64,000 nucleotides of DNA from Fodinibius sp052060035 (GTDB taxonomy: Bacteria > Bacteroidota > Rhodothermia > Balneolales > Balneolaceae): NCBI RefSeq assembly GCF_052060035.1, contig NZ_JBPOEA010000015.1, positions 9,446-73,445 on the forward strand. Reading direction: 5' to 3'. Under the pieces are notes generated by a model. The model made no database searches. It was not told where the DNA came from and was given only the letters and a program-made list of their open reading frames with translations. Below are positions 63,652 to 64,000 of the stretch, in pieces. Within the stretch, counting starts at the first letter, position 1. Every line of letters starts with the position of its first letter. Both the position numbers and the translations under genes were made by a program.

Positions 63652-64000
63652 ATGGAAGAGTTTTTACAATTTTTAGAACAACGCTTATCCCAAAATCTGC
63701 CGGGCCGAAAGGCCCAAGTCGAGATGGCTCCGGAACCGGTTGATGGGGGCGAAATTCGAGAGATGGAGCCGCCGCCGGAAGTCAACAAAAGTAGCGTACT
63801 GATTTTGCTTTTCCCCAATGAAGATGATGAAATGGAGCTGGTATTGACGCTGCGAAGCCATGATATTGATCATGGCGGGCAAATCAGTTTCCCCGGCGGA
63901 CGGTCCGAAGAAGGGGAATCCCTTCCACAAACGGCCCTGCGAGAAGCCAAAGAAGAAATTGGGGTGCCATCCAATACCATAACAGTTGTTGGGGAGCTTA
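63652..64000 (+). CDS. Nudix hydrolase, CoA-pyrophosphatase-like (partial, C-terminus beyond window)
   Basis: The frame opens at ATG 63652 and runs to the window edge (116 codons). It contains the Nudix box, spread as GRSEEGESLPQTALREAKEEIGV, with the consensus G-x5-E-x7-R-E-U-x-E-E-x-G-U complete. It is preceded by HGGQISFPGGRSE, the G-Q-I-(S/A)-F-P-G-G phrase of the NudL/YeaB coenzyme-A pyrophosphatase group. The likely substrate is CoA or a derivative, by family. The C-terminal half lies outside the window. Confidence 0.9.
   Translation, partial: MEEFLQFLEQRLSQNLPGRKAQVEMAPEPVDGGEIREMEPPPEVNKSSVLILLFPNEDDEMELVLTLRSHDIDHGGQISFPGGRSEEGESLPQTALREAKEEIGVPSNTITVVGEL

Noticed and set aside
1..64000. 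CRISPR array, prophage, insertion sequence, integron or toxin/defence island
   Set aside because: No regular direct repeats, transposase, integrase, restriction or toxin-antitoxin motifs were seen; the gene content is core metabolism and envelope proteins.

Overview
The window is about 64 kb of ordinary bacterial chromosome with low to moderate G+C. It looks like a member of the Bacteroidota/Rhodothermota/Balneolota assemblage, and my best guess is a marine or halophilic Balneolota-like organism. The reasons are a TonB-dependent receptor with an N-terminal carboxypeptidase-regulatory domain, DUF2911 and (probable) DUF4834 proteins, many secreted proteins ending their signal peptide in A-x-A-Q, a PAS/HisKA_2 sensor kinase, and TATATTTG-type promoter boxes. 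I see no phage, insertion sequence, CRISPR array, or restriction or toxin module. This is a core-genome region with scattered accessory genes.

Layout. 1-2478: aconitase (minus, cut by the window edge). 2746-11975: translation and chromosome block on the plus strand: rplM-rpsI, a structured leader and then rpsB-tsf, a terminator, pyrH-frr, smc, ispH. 11984-16888: minus-strand block of eno, recF, a DUF721/DciA-like gene, a YbbR-domain gene and an outer-membrane barrel gene. 17089-22571: plus-strand block with an unknown gene, prmC, a probable oriC full of DnaA boxes, then dnaA-folB-folK-deoxynucleoside kinase-small membrane protein-TPR protein, closed by a strong inverted repeat and followed by tRNA-Leu(GAG). 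22957-34514: mostly single genes (GNAT, thioesterase, CsaA, M23 peptidase, patatin-barrel protein, aldo/keto reductase, MsrA, a large PAS kinase, DUF2911), with a decayed thioredoxin-like gene at about 24.0-24.3 kb.

34.5-41.6 kb: an EamA exporter with no normal start codon, a TPP-riboswitch-controlled TonB receptor (thiamine uptake), a secreted M14 peptidase and an NTF2-like lipoprotein. 41.7-46.1 kb: polX, a LacI regulator, a CHRD protein and yaaA. 46.1-53.1 kb: a TPR sensor kinase, then the divergent metF/metH pair, which makes the methyl-folate and methionine. 53.2-58.7 kb: nhaA, an APC permease fused to EIIA-like and RCK_C domains, and a sodium:solute symporter lying divergent to anmK (cell-wall sugar recycling). 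60.1-64 kb: rdgB, adenosine kinase, a subtilase lipoprotein, about 510 bp without genes, and the start of a Nudix hydrolase.

I found no obvious new multi-gene system. The observations most worth following up are the structured RNA upstream of rpsB, the start-less EamA gene, the thioredoxin-family pseudogene, the permease with a degenerate EIIA domain, and paired TACAAG palindromes upstream of that permease.
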